A DNA stretch of 64,000 bases, from assembly GCF_008122505.1 (NCBI RefSeq), contig NZ_VSSB01000001.1:1534891-1598890 (forward strand), in the 5' to 3' direction. The position numbers were made by a program, and so were the translations under genes. Positions 1-7,938 of the stretch are shown one piece after another. The notes below the pieces were generated by a model. The model was not told the DNA's origin. It searched no databases and saw only the letters and a list, made by a program, of their open reading frames with translations. This DNA is from Agromyces mariniharenae. GTDB taxonomy: Bacteria > Actinomycetota > Actinomycetes > Actinomycetales > Microbacteriaceae. The stretch's first letter is position 1, and the number at the start of each line of letters is the position of its first letter.

Positions 1-42
1 GCCGATGCCCCTGAGGCACGGGGGCTTGCGCATCGCGCCTCG

Positions 43-74
43 GGTCGTCGAGGGGCGCTACTCGACCGCCGGCG
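43..74. repeat. Short derivative of the GTCGAGTAG palindromic element
   Basis: On the minus strand this reads CCGGCGGTCGAGTAGCGCCC followed directly by CTCGACGACCC, that is, the outer ends of the palindromic element seen in full at 4317-4414 and 17940-18037, joined without the middle. It can form a GTCGAG/CTCGAC stem. Its GTC GAG TAG supplies the last two sense codons and the stop codon of the gene ending at 58. It may act as a terminator for that gene. Confidence 0.6.
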
Positions 75-1185
75 TGCGATCGGGCCAGACGCCCTCGTGC
101 ACCTGCGCCGTGATGACGTCGGACGCGAGGTGCGGGTCGACGCCCTCGAGCGTCGACGGGTTCCACTTGGGCGAGCGGTCCTTGTCGATCACCTGGGCGC
201 GGATGCCCTCGCGCAGGTCGTGCTGCTCGATGAACCACGACACGAGCCGGAACTCCTGCTCGAGCGCGTCCTCGAGGCTCGGCAGCGTGCGGGCGCGTCG
301 CACCGACTCGAGCGTGACCGTGAGCGCCGTCGGCGACAGGGTCTCGAGCTCGTCGGCGGCCGCGCCGGCGTAGGCGGATGCCGCGGGGTCGAGCGGATGC
401 GCCGGGAACGAGCTCGACGCGGCATCCGTGCGACCCTCGGCGAACGCCCGCAGCCGCGTGATGATCTCGCGCACGGTGGGCGCGGAGTAGCACGCGTCGA
501 CCCAGTCGCGCGCGAGCGCGAGTGCCGATGGGCCGGGGGTCTCGTCGAAGAGCATCACGATCTCGGCGGGGGTGCCGGGGTCGGCCCGCTCGGCGAGCGC
601 CTGCAGCAGGTGCGGCAGCCGCTCCGACGGCACGAACGCGTCGGCGAAGCCGGCGTGCAGCGCGTCGGCGGCGTCCATGGTGCGGGAGTTGAGCGCGAGG
701 TGCACGCCGAGCTCGCCGGGCGCCCTCGCCAGCAGCCACGAGCCGCCCACGTCGGGTGTGAAGCCGATGCGCGTCTCGGGCATCGCCACGCGCGAGCGCT
801 CGGTGACGACGCGGATCGCGGCGTGGCCCGCGAGGCCGATGCCGCCGCCCATCGTGATGCCGTCCATGATGGCGACCACGGGCTTCGGGTAGCGCGCGAT
901 GAGGGCGTCGAGCCGGTACTCCGCGCGGAAGAAGTCGCGTGCCTCGCCCGCGTTGCCGTCCACGGCGTAGCCGTAGAGCTCGCGGATGTCGCCGCCGGCC
1001 GAGAAGCCCCGCTCCCCCGCGCCGTCGAGCACCACGAGCCCGACCTCCGAGTCGTCGATCCACGACTCGAACACGTCGGTGAGCTCGCGGATCATCTCGT
1101 AGCTCAGGGCGTTGAGCGCCTGGGGGCGGTCGAGGGTGACGTGGCCGACCCCGTCGTCCACCGTCACCGAGATCTGGTCGCTCAC
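58..1185 (-). CDS. 3-hydroxyisobutyryl-CoA hydrolase-like protein (crotonase superfamily)
   Basis: This 375-residue protein has the crotonase fold. The oxyanion-hole segments GERGFSAGGDIREL (about 57-70) and MGGGIGLAG (112-120) and the block PETRIGFTPDVGGS (136-149) are visible. The length and the PETxIGxxPDxGGS block fit 3-hydroxyisobutyryl-CoA hydrolase (valine degradation) better than enoyl-CoA hydratases, which are usually about 260 residues. The start is GTG, chosen because TACGGT lies six bases upstream (1192-1197), as for many starts in this window. The stop codon lies inside a palindromic repeat remnant. Without a partner operon, the substrate remains an inference from family resemblance. 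Confidence 0.8.
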   Translation of the reverse strand: MSDQISVTVDDGVGHVTLDRPQALNALSYEMIRELTDVFESWIDDSEVGLVVLDGAGERGFSAGGDIRELYGYAVDGNAGEARDFFRAEYRLDALIARYPKPVVAIMDGITMGGGIGLAGHAAIRVVTERSRVAMPETRIGFTPDVGGSWLLARAPGELGVHLALNSRTMDAADALHAGFADAFVPSERLPHLLQALAERADPGTPAEIVMLFDETPGPSALALARDWVDACYSAPTVREIITRLRAFAEGRTDAASSSFPAHPLDPAASAYAGAAADELETLSPTALTVTLESVRRARTLPSLEDALEQEFRLVSWFIEQHDLREGIRAQVIDKDRSPKWNPSTLEGVDPHLASDVITAQVHEGVWPDRTPAVE

Positions 1186-1191
1186 GGTGCC

Positions 1192-1197
1192 ACCGTA
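1192..1197 (-). promoter_or_regulatory. Predicted -10 box (TACGGT), leaderless start
   Basis: TACGGT on the minus strand is separated from the GTG start at 1185 by GGCACC. There is no Shine-Dalgarno sequence in the six-base interval, so transcription probably starts at the start codon. Confidence 0.5.
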
Positions 1198-1241
1198 GCC
1201 GCATCGTCGCCCGTCGCGTAGCCTCCCCTTCAGGAGGGGTC

Positions 1242-1622
1242 ATGATCGAATCCGCGTTCCCGATCCTCGAGGTCTCCGACGTCCGGGCGGCGCTCGCGTT
1301 CTACCGCGACGCGTTCGGCGGCGTCGTCACGTACGAGTTCCCCGGCGAGGACGGCGCGCCCGTCTACGTGTCGTTGGCGGTCGGCTCGTCGTCGCTCGGC
1401 ATCGGACTCGCCGAGGAGCCGCCCGCGCCCGGCAACATGCTGCTCTGGTTCTACGTCGATGACGTCGACCGGATGACGCGCGAGCTCGAGGCGGCCGGGG
1501 CATCCGTCGTCGAGGAGCCGCTCGACCAGCCTTGGGGCGAGCGCACGTCGCTCGTGACCGACCCGTTCGGCACGCGCATCCGGCTGGGCGCGGCGATCGC
1601 GCCGCCGCCTGAAGAGGAGTAG
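1242..1622 (+). CDS. VOC family protein (glyoxalase/bleomycin-resistance fold)
   Basis: The 126-residue product shows the beta-alpha-beta-beta-beta pattern of the vicinal oxygen chelate fold. It opens with FPILEVSDVRAALAFYRDAF and has the second module around LLWFYVDDVDRMTRELEAAG. The C-terminal DPFGTRIRLG is typical of the family. AGGAGG stands four to five bases before the ATG. The gene is divergent from the CoA-ester hydrolase and convergent with the GNAT gene at 1641. The family covers dioxygenases, glyoxalases and resistance proteins, and no residue pattern here picks a substrate. Confidence 0.8.
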   Translation: MIESAFPILEVSDVRAALAFYRDAFGGVVTYEFPGEDGAPVYVSLAVGSSSLGIGLAEEPPAPGNMLLWFYVDDVDRMTRELEAAGASVVEEPLDQPWGERTSLVTDPFGTRIRLGAAIAPPPEEE

Positions 1623-1640
1623 CCCGGCGCCGCCGGCGCG

Positions 1641-2330
1641 TCAGCCGTCGGCGTCCGACACCAGTCGCACGACGCCGACGTCGGTGCGCAGGCGGAAGCC
1701 GAGCCGCTCGTACAGGGTGATGGCGGCGGCGTTCGACGCGTACGCGTGCAGGAACGGGACCTCGCCGCGGGCGAGGACCCGCTCGGCGACCGCCGTCGAG
1801 AGCATCGCCGCGTAGCCGTGTCCGCGATGGTCGGGATGCGTGCAGACGCCACTCACCTCGGCGAACCCCTCGGGCTTCATGCGCTCGCCCGCCATGGCGA
1901 CGAGCCGGCCGTCGACCTTCACGCCGAGGAAGCCGCCGAGCTCGTGCGTGCGCGGGCCGAACGGGCCGGGCTTCGTGAGCGACGCGAGCGCGAGCATCTC
2001 GGGCGCGTCGTCCGGGCCGAGCGGCACGAGGTCGACGGATGCCGCGACGGGCGCCAGTCGGTCGAGCACGAGCTGCACGCCCGGGGCGTCGATCGTCGTG
2101 CGCGTGCCGGGCGGCCGCGGGATCTCGCCGCGCTGCAGCAGCACGACCGGCCCGTGCACGTCGATCAACGCCGACAGCGCGTCGAGGTGCGCCGCGTCGT
2201 CCTCGCCGATCGCAGCGAACGGGCCGACCTCGGGGTCGAAGCGGCGCGCGAGGGCGTCGCCGACCGCGAAGCCGTGCTGCCGCGTCGTCAGCGCGCTCCA
2301 GATCGGCCGGTCGAGCGGATGCCGCGTCAT
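1641..2330 (-). CDS. GNAT family N-acetyltransferase
   Basis: The product has 229 residues. The C-terminal half carries the acetyl-CoA binding region VSGVCTHPDHRGHGYAAML followed by the AAITLYERLGF strand-helix typical of GNAT enzymes. The N-terminal 100 residues are less conserved and may shape the substrate site. The ATG at 2330 overlaps the stop codon of the upstream marR-type gene (ATGA, four bases), so the two are translationally coupled and presumably share the promoter with the 24-bp palindrome at 2852. The reading frame stays open far upstream, but only this start fits the coupling. The substrate is unknown; a detoxifying acetylation controlled by the MarR protein is plausible. Confidence 0.85.
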   Translation of the reverse strand: MTRHPLDRPIWSALTTRQHGFAVGDALARRFDPEVGPFAAIGEDDAAHLDALSALIDVHGPVVLLQRGEIPRPPGTRTTIDAPGVQLVLDRLAPVAASVDLVPLGPDDAPEMLALASLTKPGPFGPRTHELGGFLGVKVDGRLVAMAGERMKPEGFAEVSGVCTHPDHRGHGYAAMLSTAVAERVLARGEVPFLHAYASNAAAITLYERLGFRLRTDVGVVRLVSDADG

Positions 2331-2824
2331 CGCGCCGCCTCCCCCGCGAGCCGCGCCGCGCGGCGGTCGATCGGCTCCGCGTCGAGCCGGGCTTCGAGCT
2401 CGGCGAGCTGCGCGAGCAGCAGGCCCTCGAGACCGCCGCATGCCTCGGCGACCGCCGCCTCGACGTGCGGCCACACCGCGGCGCGGGCTCGGGACACCAC
2501 GTCGTCGCCGGCCTCGGTGAGCCGCACCGACCGGCGCCGGCGGTCGGACGCCTCGCTCGCCACGGTCACGAGGCCGTCGTGCGCGAGCCGCGTGACGCTG
2601 CGGGTCACCGCGGGCTGGCTCACGCCGACGGCGTCGGCGAGCTCGCCCACCGTCAGGCCGCCGGGGCGGTCGAGCGCAGCGAGCAGCGGGAACGCGCTCG
2701 CGGGCACGGCCAGCCCGTCGGCGGCGATGAACCGGGTCGTCTCGCCCTGCAGGCGCTCGCCGATGCGCTTGAGCCGTGTGCCGAGCGCGAGGTGCCCCAG
2801 CTGCTCCACGACGTCGTCGACCAT
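2327..2824 (-). CDS. MarR family transcriptional regulator
   Basis: This is a 165-residue winged-helix protein. The recognition helix region is GLTVGELADAVGVSQPAVTRSVTRLAHDGLV and the wing contains ASDRRRRSVRLTEAGDDVV, the standard MarR arrangement with dimerisation helices at both ends. The ATG at 2824 is preferred over an in-frame GTG at 2842 because AAGGGG lies seven bases before it. It is the first gene of a two-gene unit with the overlapping acetyltransferase. A perfect palindrome 28 bp upstream is the probable autoregulatory operator. The inducer is unknown. Confidence 0.88.
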   Translation of the reverse strand: MVDDVVEQLGHLALGTRLKRIGERLQGETTRFIAADGLAVPASAFPLLAALDRPGGLTVGELADAVGVSQPAVTRSVTRLAHDGLVTVASEASDRRRRSVRLTEAGDDVVSRARAAVWPHVEAAVAEACGGLEGLLLAQLAELEARLDAEPIDRRAARLAGEAAR

Positions 2825-2851
2825 GCCGCATCCCCTTCTCACGAGAATTAC

Positions 2852-2875
2852 ATAACGTGTTATATAACACGTTAT
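2852..2875. promoter_or_regulatory. Perfect 24-bp palindrome, probable MarR operator
   Basis: The left half-site ATAACGTGTTAT is followed directly by its exact reverse complement ATAACACGTTAT. Each 12-bp half also contains ATAAC and GTTAT as a smaller inverted repeat. AT-rich sequence is rare in this genome. The site lies 28 bp upstream of the marR-type start and 85 bp before the small membrane protein gene on the other strand, so one dimer or two could control both directions. Confidence 0.75.
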
Positions 2876-2960
2876 ACCTTATGCGTCGTCGCGCGAGCGC
2901 CGGGAGGGCTACGGATATGGGACCGTGGAGGAGTCCGCTCTCGGAACGCAGGGAGGCGCC

Positions 2961-3161
2961 ATGGACGTCGCGATCCCGCTCACGATGCTCGCGAGCCTCG
3001 TCCTCGTCGGTCTGGCCGCCGGGATCCTCCTGGGCACGCAGCTCGGCCAGGTCCGGGTGCAGCGGCGCCTCGACGCCCGGGACTTCACGCTCGTGAAGCA
3101 CGAGTTCGAACTCGCGCTCGGGCGAGTCATGCCCGTCCTCGTCATCGCTGCAGGCCCGTGA
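2961..3161 (+). CDS. Small membrane-anchored protein, 66 residues
   Basis: The predicted protein starts MDVAIPLTMLASLVLVGL, one transmembrane helix with a glycine-rich end, followed by a charged stretch with RVQRRLDARDF and a short hydrophobic end. GGAGG lies five bases before the ATG, which decides this start over an in-frame ATG at 2925. It is divergent from the marR/GNAT unit. No family was recognised. Coding status rests on the ribosome binding site and the plausible membrane segment only. Confidence 0.5.
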   Translation: MDVAIPLTMLASLVLVGLAAGILLGTQLGQVRVQRRLDARDFTLVKHEFELALGRVMPVLVIAAGP

Positions 3162-3225
3162 CCCGGAACCGTCCCGGCACGCGCCCATCTCCCGGCGAGG
3201 CGCTGTGGATGTGCAGGTGCGGGCG

Positions 3226-3231
3226 TACCAT
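3226..3231 (+). promoter_or_regulatory. Predicted -10 box (TACCAT), leaderless start
   Basis: TACCAT is followed by GCTCGG and the GTG at 3238. It supports that GTG over the ATG at 3205, which would add eleven non-hydrophobic residues to a membrane protein. Confidence 0.5.
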
Positions 3232-3237
3232 GCTCGG

Positions 3238-3876
3238 GTGATCCCCCTCGAGAACCTGGGTGCGTTCGTCCTCGCGTCGATCGTGCTCATCGTCATCCCC
3301 GGCCCGAGCGTGCTGTTCGTGATCGGGCGATCGCTCGCGCTCGGGCGCCTCGGCGGGCTGCTCAGCGTGCTCGGCAACGCCCTCGGCATGCTGCCCCTCG
3401 TGGCGGCGGTCGCCCTGGGCGTGGGCGCCATCGTGGCGCAGTCGGTCGTGCTCTTCACGGTCATCAAGTTCGCGGGCGCGCTCTACCTCGTCTACCTCGG
3501 CATCCAGGCCATCAGGCATCGAGCGGATGCCGCGGCCGCCGTGAACGGCGAGGTCCCGTCACGCTCGCACTGGCGCCAGCTCGGCGAGGGATTCGTCGTG
3601 GGCCTCACCAACCCGAAGACCATCGCCTTCTTCGTCGCGGTGCTGCCGCAGTTCGTCGACTTCCACGCCGGCTCGATCCCGCTGCAGTTGTTCGAGCTCG
3701 GCGTCGTGTTCGTCGTGCTCGCCCTGCTGTGCGACTCGATCTGGGCGATCGCCGCGAGCGCCGCGCGCGACTGGTTCGCACGATCGCCGAAGCGCGCCGC
3801 CCACCTCGCCGCGACCGGCGGCGTCATGATGATCGGGCTCGGCGGCGTGCTCGCCCTCAGCGGGAACAAGCACTGA
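3238..3876 (+). CDS. LysE family translocator (amino-acid exporter)
   Basis: The 212-residue protein has about six hydrophobic segments and the family signature near the N-terminus, VLIVIPGPSVLFVIGRSLALGR. GALYLVYLGIQAIR and GLTNPKTIAFFVAVLPQFV follow, all typical of RhtB/LysE exporters. Such proteins export amino acids or related small metabolites. The GTG start places the first helix at the N-terminus. No LysG-type regulator is adjacent, so the substrate cannot be read from context. Confidence 0.88.
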   Translation: MIPLENLGAFVLASIVLIVIPGPSVLFVIGRSLALGRLGGLLSVLGNALGMLPLVAAVALGVGAIVAQSVVLFTVIKFAGALYLVYLGIQAIRHRADAAAAVNGEVPSRSHWRQLGEGFVVGLTNPKTIAFFVAVLPQFVDFHAGSIPLQLFELGVVFVVLALLCDSIWAIAASAARDWFARSPKRAAHLAATGGVMMIGLGGVLALSGNKH

Positions 3877-3934
3877 GCGGGAACACGCACTGACCCGACC
3901 GGCACTGAAGACTGAACCACGGGAGGGAGTGGCC

Positions 3935-4282
3935 ATGACCGACACCGATCAGCAGGCCCCCGCACTCGGCGAGAAGGCCGGGCAACTCGGCGAGAAGGCC
4001 GGGCAACTCGGCGAGAAGGCCGGGAGGAAGGCGAAGCGGACCTGGAAGGACCTCACGCCGCAGGAGCGGACCGGCTCGCTCCTCACGGGACTGATCCAGC
4101 TCACGCTCGCGGTGATCGCGTGGACCGACCTCGCGCGACGGCCGGCGAAGTACGTGCGCGGGCCGAAGCCCCTGTGGGCGCTCGCCATCACGATCAACTT
4201 CGTGGGGCCGATCTCCTACTTCGTCTTCGGACGGATGCCCGACCGCGCCGCGCAGCGGCGCAAGCGTCGCGCGAAGCGCTGA
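3935..4282 (+). CDS. PLDc_N-type membrane protein with heptapeptide repeats
   Basis: The 115-residue protein has a charged N-terminus with three tandem copies of a GEKAGQL-like heptad (residues about 11-31). A basic stretch and then two transmembrane segments follow. LTGLIQLTLAVIAWTDL and WALAITINFVGPISYFVFGR match the N-terminal domain found in phospholipase D/cardiolipin synthases and in many short actinobacterial proteins of unknown function. GGGAGG precedes the ATG by about eight bases; an in-frame GTG at 3929 is the alternative. It converges with the XRE regulator, and a large palindrome lies between them. Confidence 0.75.
   Translation: MTDTDQQAPALGEKAGQLGEKAGQLGEKAGRKAKRTWKDLTPQERTGSLLTGLIQLTLAVIAWTDLARRPAKYVRGPKPLWALAITINFVGPISYFVFGRMPDRAAQRRKRRAKR
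3965..4024 (+). repeat. Tandem 21-bp repeat inside the PLDc_N gene
   Basis: Nearly three copies of a 21-bp unit beginning CTCGGCGAGAAGGCCGGGCA follow one another without a base change in the two complete copies. The third is complete to GAGAAGGCCGGG. The unit is a multiple of three, so copy-number change adds or removes one heptad without breaking the frame. Confidence 0.9.
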
Positions 4283-4287
4283 GCCCG

Positions 4288-4316
4288 CCGGTGGTCGAGT
4301 AGCGCCCGGCGAAGGT
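4288..4316. repeat. Partial GTCGAGTAG element
   Basis: The sequence CCGGTGGTCGAGTAGCGCCC followed by GGCGAAGG repeats the left end of the full element that starts at 4317. It looks like a tandem, truncated copy. Confidence 0.7.
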
Positions 4317-4414
4317 CCGGTGGTCGAGTAGCGACCGGCGAAGCCGGACGCGTATCGAGACCCGTGCTGCGTCTCGATACGCGTCGCCTGCGGCGGCGCT
4401 ACTCGACGACCGGG
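4317..4414. repeat. Full GTCGAGTAG palindromic element, copy A
   Basis: Two arms of about 44 bases are imperfect inverted copies. The left arm begins CCGGTGGTCGAGTAGCGACC and ends CGCGTATCGAGAC; the right arm begins GTCTCGATACGCGTCGCC and ends CTACTCGACGACCGGG. About ten bases separate them. The element fills the space between two convergent genes and stops one base before the stop codon of the XRE gene, so a bidirectional terminator role fits. A near-identical copy is at 17940-18037. Confidence 0.9.
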
Positions 4415-4415
4415 G

Positions 4416-4994
4416 TCAGGAGCTCCAGAGCGCGGGCACGAGCACCCAGATGACCTCGGCCCCGCGGTCGTCGGCGACGCGCCAGCTGTGCGGCTCGTGC
4501 CCGTTGAACGTGAGGCTGTCGCCGGGGCCGAGCTCCCAGTCCTGGTCGGAGAACCGCACCTCGATGCGGCCCGTGAGCACGTGCAGCACGTCGACTTCGG
4601 CGGCGACCGCGTAGAGCTCCTCGCCCCCGTGCCCGCCGGCCTCGATGACCGACCGGATGACCTGCACGCGCGACTCCGAGCGCGGCGAGAGCAGGCGCTC
4701 CTCCGTGGCGACGCCGCCGAGGTTGATGCGAGGACCCGTGCCGGCCGGCACGAACTGCACGTCGGGCGCCTCGAAGAGCGATCCGACCGAGATCGAGAGC
4801 ACGTCGCACAGCGTGATGAGCGACGAGACGCTCGGCGAGGTCATGTCGCGCTCGACCCGCGAGAGGAACCCCTTGGTGAGCCCGGTGATGCGGGCGACCT
4901 CGTCGATCGTCAGCTGTTGCGCCTTACGAGCCGCGCGCAGGCGCGATCCGATCGCCACCCGGCGGGTGTTCGGTTCCAGCGGCATCGGGCGCAT
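4416..4994 (-). CDS. XRE family regulator with C-terminal cupin domain
   Basis: The product has 192 residues. Residues about 14-70 form a helix-turn-helix (IGSRLRAARKAQQLTIDEVARITGLTKGFLSRVERD). Residues about 110-190 form a small cupin barrel with LHVLTGRIEVRF and GPGDSLTFNGHEPHSWRV. This architecture (PuuR/SutR-like) is used to sense small ligands and usually represses nearby catabolic or transport genes. No obvious target gene is adjacent. TAGCGT lies nine bases before the ATG; a second in-frame ATG at 4985 cannot be excluded. Confidence 0.88.
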   Translation of the reverse strand: MRPMPLEPNTRRVAIGSRLRAARKAQQLTIDEVARITGLTKGFLSRVERDMTSPSVSSLITLCDVLSISVGSLFEAPDVQFVPAGTGPRINLGGVATEERLLSPRSESRVQVIRSVIEAGGHGGEELYAVAAEVDVLHVLTGRIEVRFSDQDWELGPGDSLTFNGHEPHSWRVADDRGAEVIWVLVPALWSS

Positions 4995-5014
4995 GATGCT
5001 GCCACGCTAGCCGG

Positions 5015-5551
5015 TCAGTCGCGCGTGGCGGTGGGCGTGAGGATGCCGCGGGCGATCCCGTGGAAGAAGCACCGCGATCCGAGCTGGGCCGACGTGGCAT
5101 CCGGATCGAGGTCGAGGCTCGGCACGTCGAGCGCGTGCACGACGAAGTGGTAGCGGTGCACGCCCGTGCCGCGCGGCGGCGCCGCGCCGATGAAGCCGCG
5201 CGTGCCGTCCTCGTTCCGGAGCACGATGACGCCGCCGGGAAGGGCCGGGCCGCCGGCGGAACCGGCGCCCGACTCGAGGCTCGTGACCGACACCGGGATG
5301 TTCGCGACGGCCCAATGCCACCAACCCGAGCCGCTCGGCGCGTCGGGATCGAGGCACGTGACGGCGAAGCTGCGCGTGCGTTCGGGGAACCCCGACCACG
5401 ACAGCTGCGGCGAACGGTCGACGCCGCCGGCCGCCGTGCTCCACTGCGGGCGAGCGAGGGGCTCCCCCTCGGCCACGTCGGTGCTCGTCACCGTGAACGA
5501 CTCGACCGGCCGCAGTCGCTGGAGTGCCTCGTAGGGATGGACGTCGAGCAT
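5015..5551 (-). CDS. YbhB/YbcL family PEBP-like protein
   Basis: The 178-residue protein belongs to the phosphatidylethanolamine-binding protein fold. [26 protein letters not shown] (about 50-75) holds the conserved DPDAP block. [11 protein letters not shown] and the later [10 protein letters not shown] and FFHGIARG blocks follow. The ATG at 5551 is preceded by GAGGAGG six bases upstream, which settles the start although the frame is open further upstream. It is divergent from trhO. Biological role in bacteria is unclear. Confidence 0.9.
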   Translation of the reverse strand: MLDVHPYEALQRLRPVESFTVTSTDVAEGEPLARPQWSTAAGGVDRSPQLSWSGFPERTRSFAVTCLDPDAPSGSGWWHWAVANIPVSVTSLESGAGSAGGPALPGGVIVLRNEDGTRGFIGAAPPRGTGVHRYHFVVHALDVPSLDLDPDATSAQLGSRCFFHGIARGILTPTATRD

Positions 5552-5725
5552 CGCGATCCTCCTCATCGGATGGGCGGGTGCCGTCGCCGCCAGCCTACGT
5601 CGCCCGTTCCGCGACCGGGAGGCGGGTCCGGCGGGTCGGCGGAATCGCCGCGGGATCGGGCCGGACGTCGGTGCGCGCTCGTGGGCACTCGGGCGGCTCG
5701 CGGCATCCGCTCGTATGATCGCGGG

Positions 5726-6652
5726 ATGCCCGTCGCCAAGATCCTGCTGTACTACGCGTTCACGCCGCTCGCCGACCCCGAGGCCGTGCGCCTGTGGCAG
5801 CGCGACCTGGCCGAGTCGCTCGGGCTGCGCGGGCGCGTCCTCGTCTCGAAGGACGGCCTCAACGGCACGCTCGGCGGCGAGCTCGGCGCGCTCAAGCGCT
5901 ACGTGCGCCGCACGCGCGACTATCCCGCGTTCAAGCACGTCGACTTCACGTGGAGCGAGGGCACGGGCCTCGACGAGTCGGGCGCGAGCCTCGACTTCCC
6001 GAAGCTCAGCGTGAAGGTGCGCGACGAGATCGTCTCGTTCGGGGCGCCCGGCGAGCTGCGGGTCGACGCCGACGGCGTGGTCGGCGGCGGGGCGCGCCTG
6101 TCGCCCGACGAGTTGCACGAGCTCGTGGCGACGCGCGGCGACGAGGTCGTGTTCTTCGACGGGCGCAACGCGCTCGAGGCGCAGATCGGGCGGTTCCGCG
6201 ACGCGATCGTGCCACCGGTCGACACGACGCGCGACTTCGTCGGCCTGCTCGACGCCGGCGCGTACGACCACCTCAAGGGGCGCCCCGTCGTCACCTACTG
6301 CACGGGCGGCATCCGCTGCGAGGTGCTCTCGAGCCTGATGGCGAACCGCGGCTTCGGCGAGGTGTACCAGCTCGAGGGCGGCATCGTGAAGTACGGCGAG
6401 CGCTTCGGCGATCGCGGACTCTGGGAGGGCTCGCTCTACGTGTTCGACGGCCGCGGCTCCGTCGACTTCAGCGACGACACCGCGGTGATCGGTCGATGCG
6501 CGGGCTGCGACGAGCCGACGAACCGCACCGCCAACTGCCCGGATGCCGCGTGCCGCCGCCAGTTCGTCGTGTGCGCGTCATGCGACGCGGTCGCCTGCGA
6601 CGAGCACGCGGCGGTTCCGGCTTCGGCGGCCGCGGACGCCGCAGCCCGCTGA
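5726..6652 (+). CDS. trhO: tRNA uridine(34) hydroxylase TrhO (rhodanese-related)
   Basis: The 308-residue protein has the family layout: an N-terminal acylphosphatase-like domain, a rhodanese domain with the loop YCTGGIRCE (about 191-199, Cys192 and Cys198), and a C-terminal cysteine-rich tail ([19 protein letters not shown] and CASC) that probably binds zinc. TrhO makes 5-hydroxyuridine at the wobble position of tRNAs using oxygen. TATGAT at 5714-5719 lies six bases before the ATG, suggesting a leaderless transcript. It stands alone, with a four-box palindrome downstream. Confidence 0.93.
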   Translation: MPVAKILLYYAFTPLADPEAVRLWQRDLAESLGLRGRVLVSKDGLNGTLGGELGALKRYVRRTRDYPAFKHVDFTWSEGTGLDESGASLDFPKLSVKVRDEIVSFGAPGELRVDADGVVGGGARLSPDELHELVATRGDEVVFFDGRNALEAQIGRFRDAIVPPVDTTRDFVGLLDAGAYDHLKGRPVVTYCTGGIRCEVLSSLMANRGFGEVYQLEGGIVKYGERFGDRGLWEGSLYVFDGRGSVDFSDDTAVIGRCAGCDEPTNRTANCPDAACRRQFVVCASCDAVACDEHAAVPASAAADAAAR

Positions 6653-6678
6653 GCCGCCTCTCTGCGCCGGGCACCAGG

Positions 6679-6749
6679 TTCAGGCGATCGGGCGCGGCTC
6701 AGGACGATTCGACGCTCCCATGCCTGACGGGCGGCCGAACGCCTGAATG
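6679..6749. repeat. Four-box TCAGGC palindromic element, copy 1
   Basis: The order of boxes is TTCAGGCGATCG, CTCAGG, GCCTGA and CGCCTGAATG: two direct boxes followed by two inverted ones. The same arrangement occurs at 20498-20569 and 35675-35745. It lies just downstream of trhO. Confidence 0.65.
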
Positions 6750-6789
6750 CCGCGGGCGAGCGACGGTCGTCGTCGGTAGCATCGCCCGC

Positions 6790-7896
6790 ATGGTCGTGGA
6801 GCTGACCGTCGAGCAGGCGCGGCGCATCGCCGTGCGCGCCCAGGCGCTGGAGGCGGAGCGCCCCGGGGGCGTGCTCGACGCGATCGACCGGCTCACGTTC
6901 GTGAAGGTCGACCCCGTCTCGGCCATCGCGCCGAGCGCCGACGTGGTGCTCTGGAGCCGGCTCGGCGAGGCGTACGACCCGGCCGAGGTGACCGCCGGGC
7001 TCGAGGTCGACCGCACGCTGTTCGAGCTCGACCTCATGGTGCGGCCGATGGACGACCTGCAGATCTTCCGCCCGATGATGCGCCGCTGGCCCAAGCACGA
7101 GCGCACGCGCAACTGGATCGAGGCGAACGACGCGTTCCGCCGCGACATCCTCATCCGGCTGAGCGGCTCGGGTCCGCTTCCCGCGTCCGAGATCCCCGAC
7201 ACCTCGGCCGTGCCGTGGTCGTCGACGGGGTGGACGAACGATCGCAACGTCACGATCATGCTCGAGTGCCTCATGATGCGCGGCGACGTCGCGATGTCGG
7301 CCCGTCGCGACGGGCAGCGGCTGTGGGACCTCGCCGAGCGCGTCTACCCCGAGGTCCCCGAGCTCGAGGCTTCCGACGCCTACGTGCAGCGGAACGAGCG
7401 GCGGCTCGCGTCGCTCGGCATCCTGCGGGAGCGCAAGGCGGGCGGGTCGCCGGCGGAGCCCATCGACACGCGCGGCATCGGCGAGCCGGCGCACGTCGAG
7501 GGCCTCCGCGGAACCTGGCGGGTCGACCCCGCCGCGCTCGAGCACGTCGACAAGCCGCTCGCCGAGCGCACCGCACTGCTGTCGCCGCTCGACCGCCTCG
7601 TGTTCGACCGCAAGCGCCTCGAGGAGCTGTTCGGCTACGAGTACGTGCTCGAGATGTACAAGCCGCGCGACCAGCGCCGGTGGGGCTACTGGGCGATGCC
7701 GATCCTGCACGGCGACCGGCTCATCGGCAAGGTCGACGCGACCGCCGACCGGGCCGCCGGGGTGCTGCGGGTCGACGCGATCCACGAGGACGAGCCGTTC
7801 ACGCGCGACCTCGTCGAGGCGGTGTTCGGGGAGCTCGACTCGCTGGCCGGATGGCTCGGGCTCGAGATCGGCGGCCGCGCGGTCGGGCTCGCGTAG
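6790..7896 (+). CDS. YcaQ/AlkX-like winged-helix protein (HTH_42 family)
   Basis: The 368-residue protein matches the winged-helix family that includes the E. coli interstrand-crosslink glycosylase YcaQ: an N-terminal ARRIAVRAQAL helix, LTFVKVDPVSAIAPSADVVLWSRLG (about 35-60), and the C-terminal RRWGYWAMPILHGDRLIGKVDA segment. YcaQ has a catalytic Q-hydrophobic-D motif. The aligned position here appears to read K39-V-D41, so the glutamine is replaced by lysine. It may therefore be catalytically different. TAGCAT lies seven bases before the ATG. A distant paralogue is at 15834. Confidence 0.8.
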   Translation: MVVELTVEQARRIAVRAQALEAERPGGVLDAIDRLTFVKVDPVSAIAPSADVVLWSRLGEAYDPAEVTAGLEVDRTLFELDLMVRPMDDLQIFRPMMRRWPKHERTRNWIEANDAFRRDILIRLSGSGPLPASEIPDTSAVPWSSTGWTNDRNVTIMLECLMMRGDVAMSARRDGQRLWDLAERVYPEVPELEASDAYVQRNERRLASLGILRERKAGGSPAEPIDTRGIGEPAHVEGLRGTWRVDPAALEHVDKPLAERTALLSPLDRLVFDRKRLEELFGYEYVLEMYKPRDQRRWGYWAMPILHGDRLIGKVDATADRAAGVLRVDAIHEDEPFTRDLVEAVFGELDSLAGWLGLEIGGRAVGLA

Positions 7897-7938
7897 TCGC
7901 GGCATCCGGTCGCAGCTTCGGGTCGCGGCATCCGTCGG

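Noticed and set aside
1219..1240. Possible hairpin in front of the VOC gene
   Set aside because: Only four bases pair without mismatch, and the GGAGGGG is better explained as the ribosome binding site.
7897..7938. Direct repeat GTCGCGGCATCCG downstream of the YcaQ-like gene
   Set aside because: It is explained by two copies of the widespread GGCATCC motif and is not a separate element.
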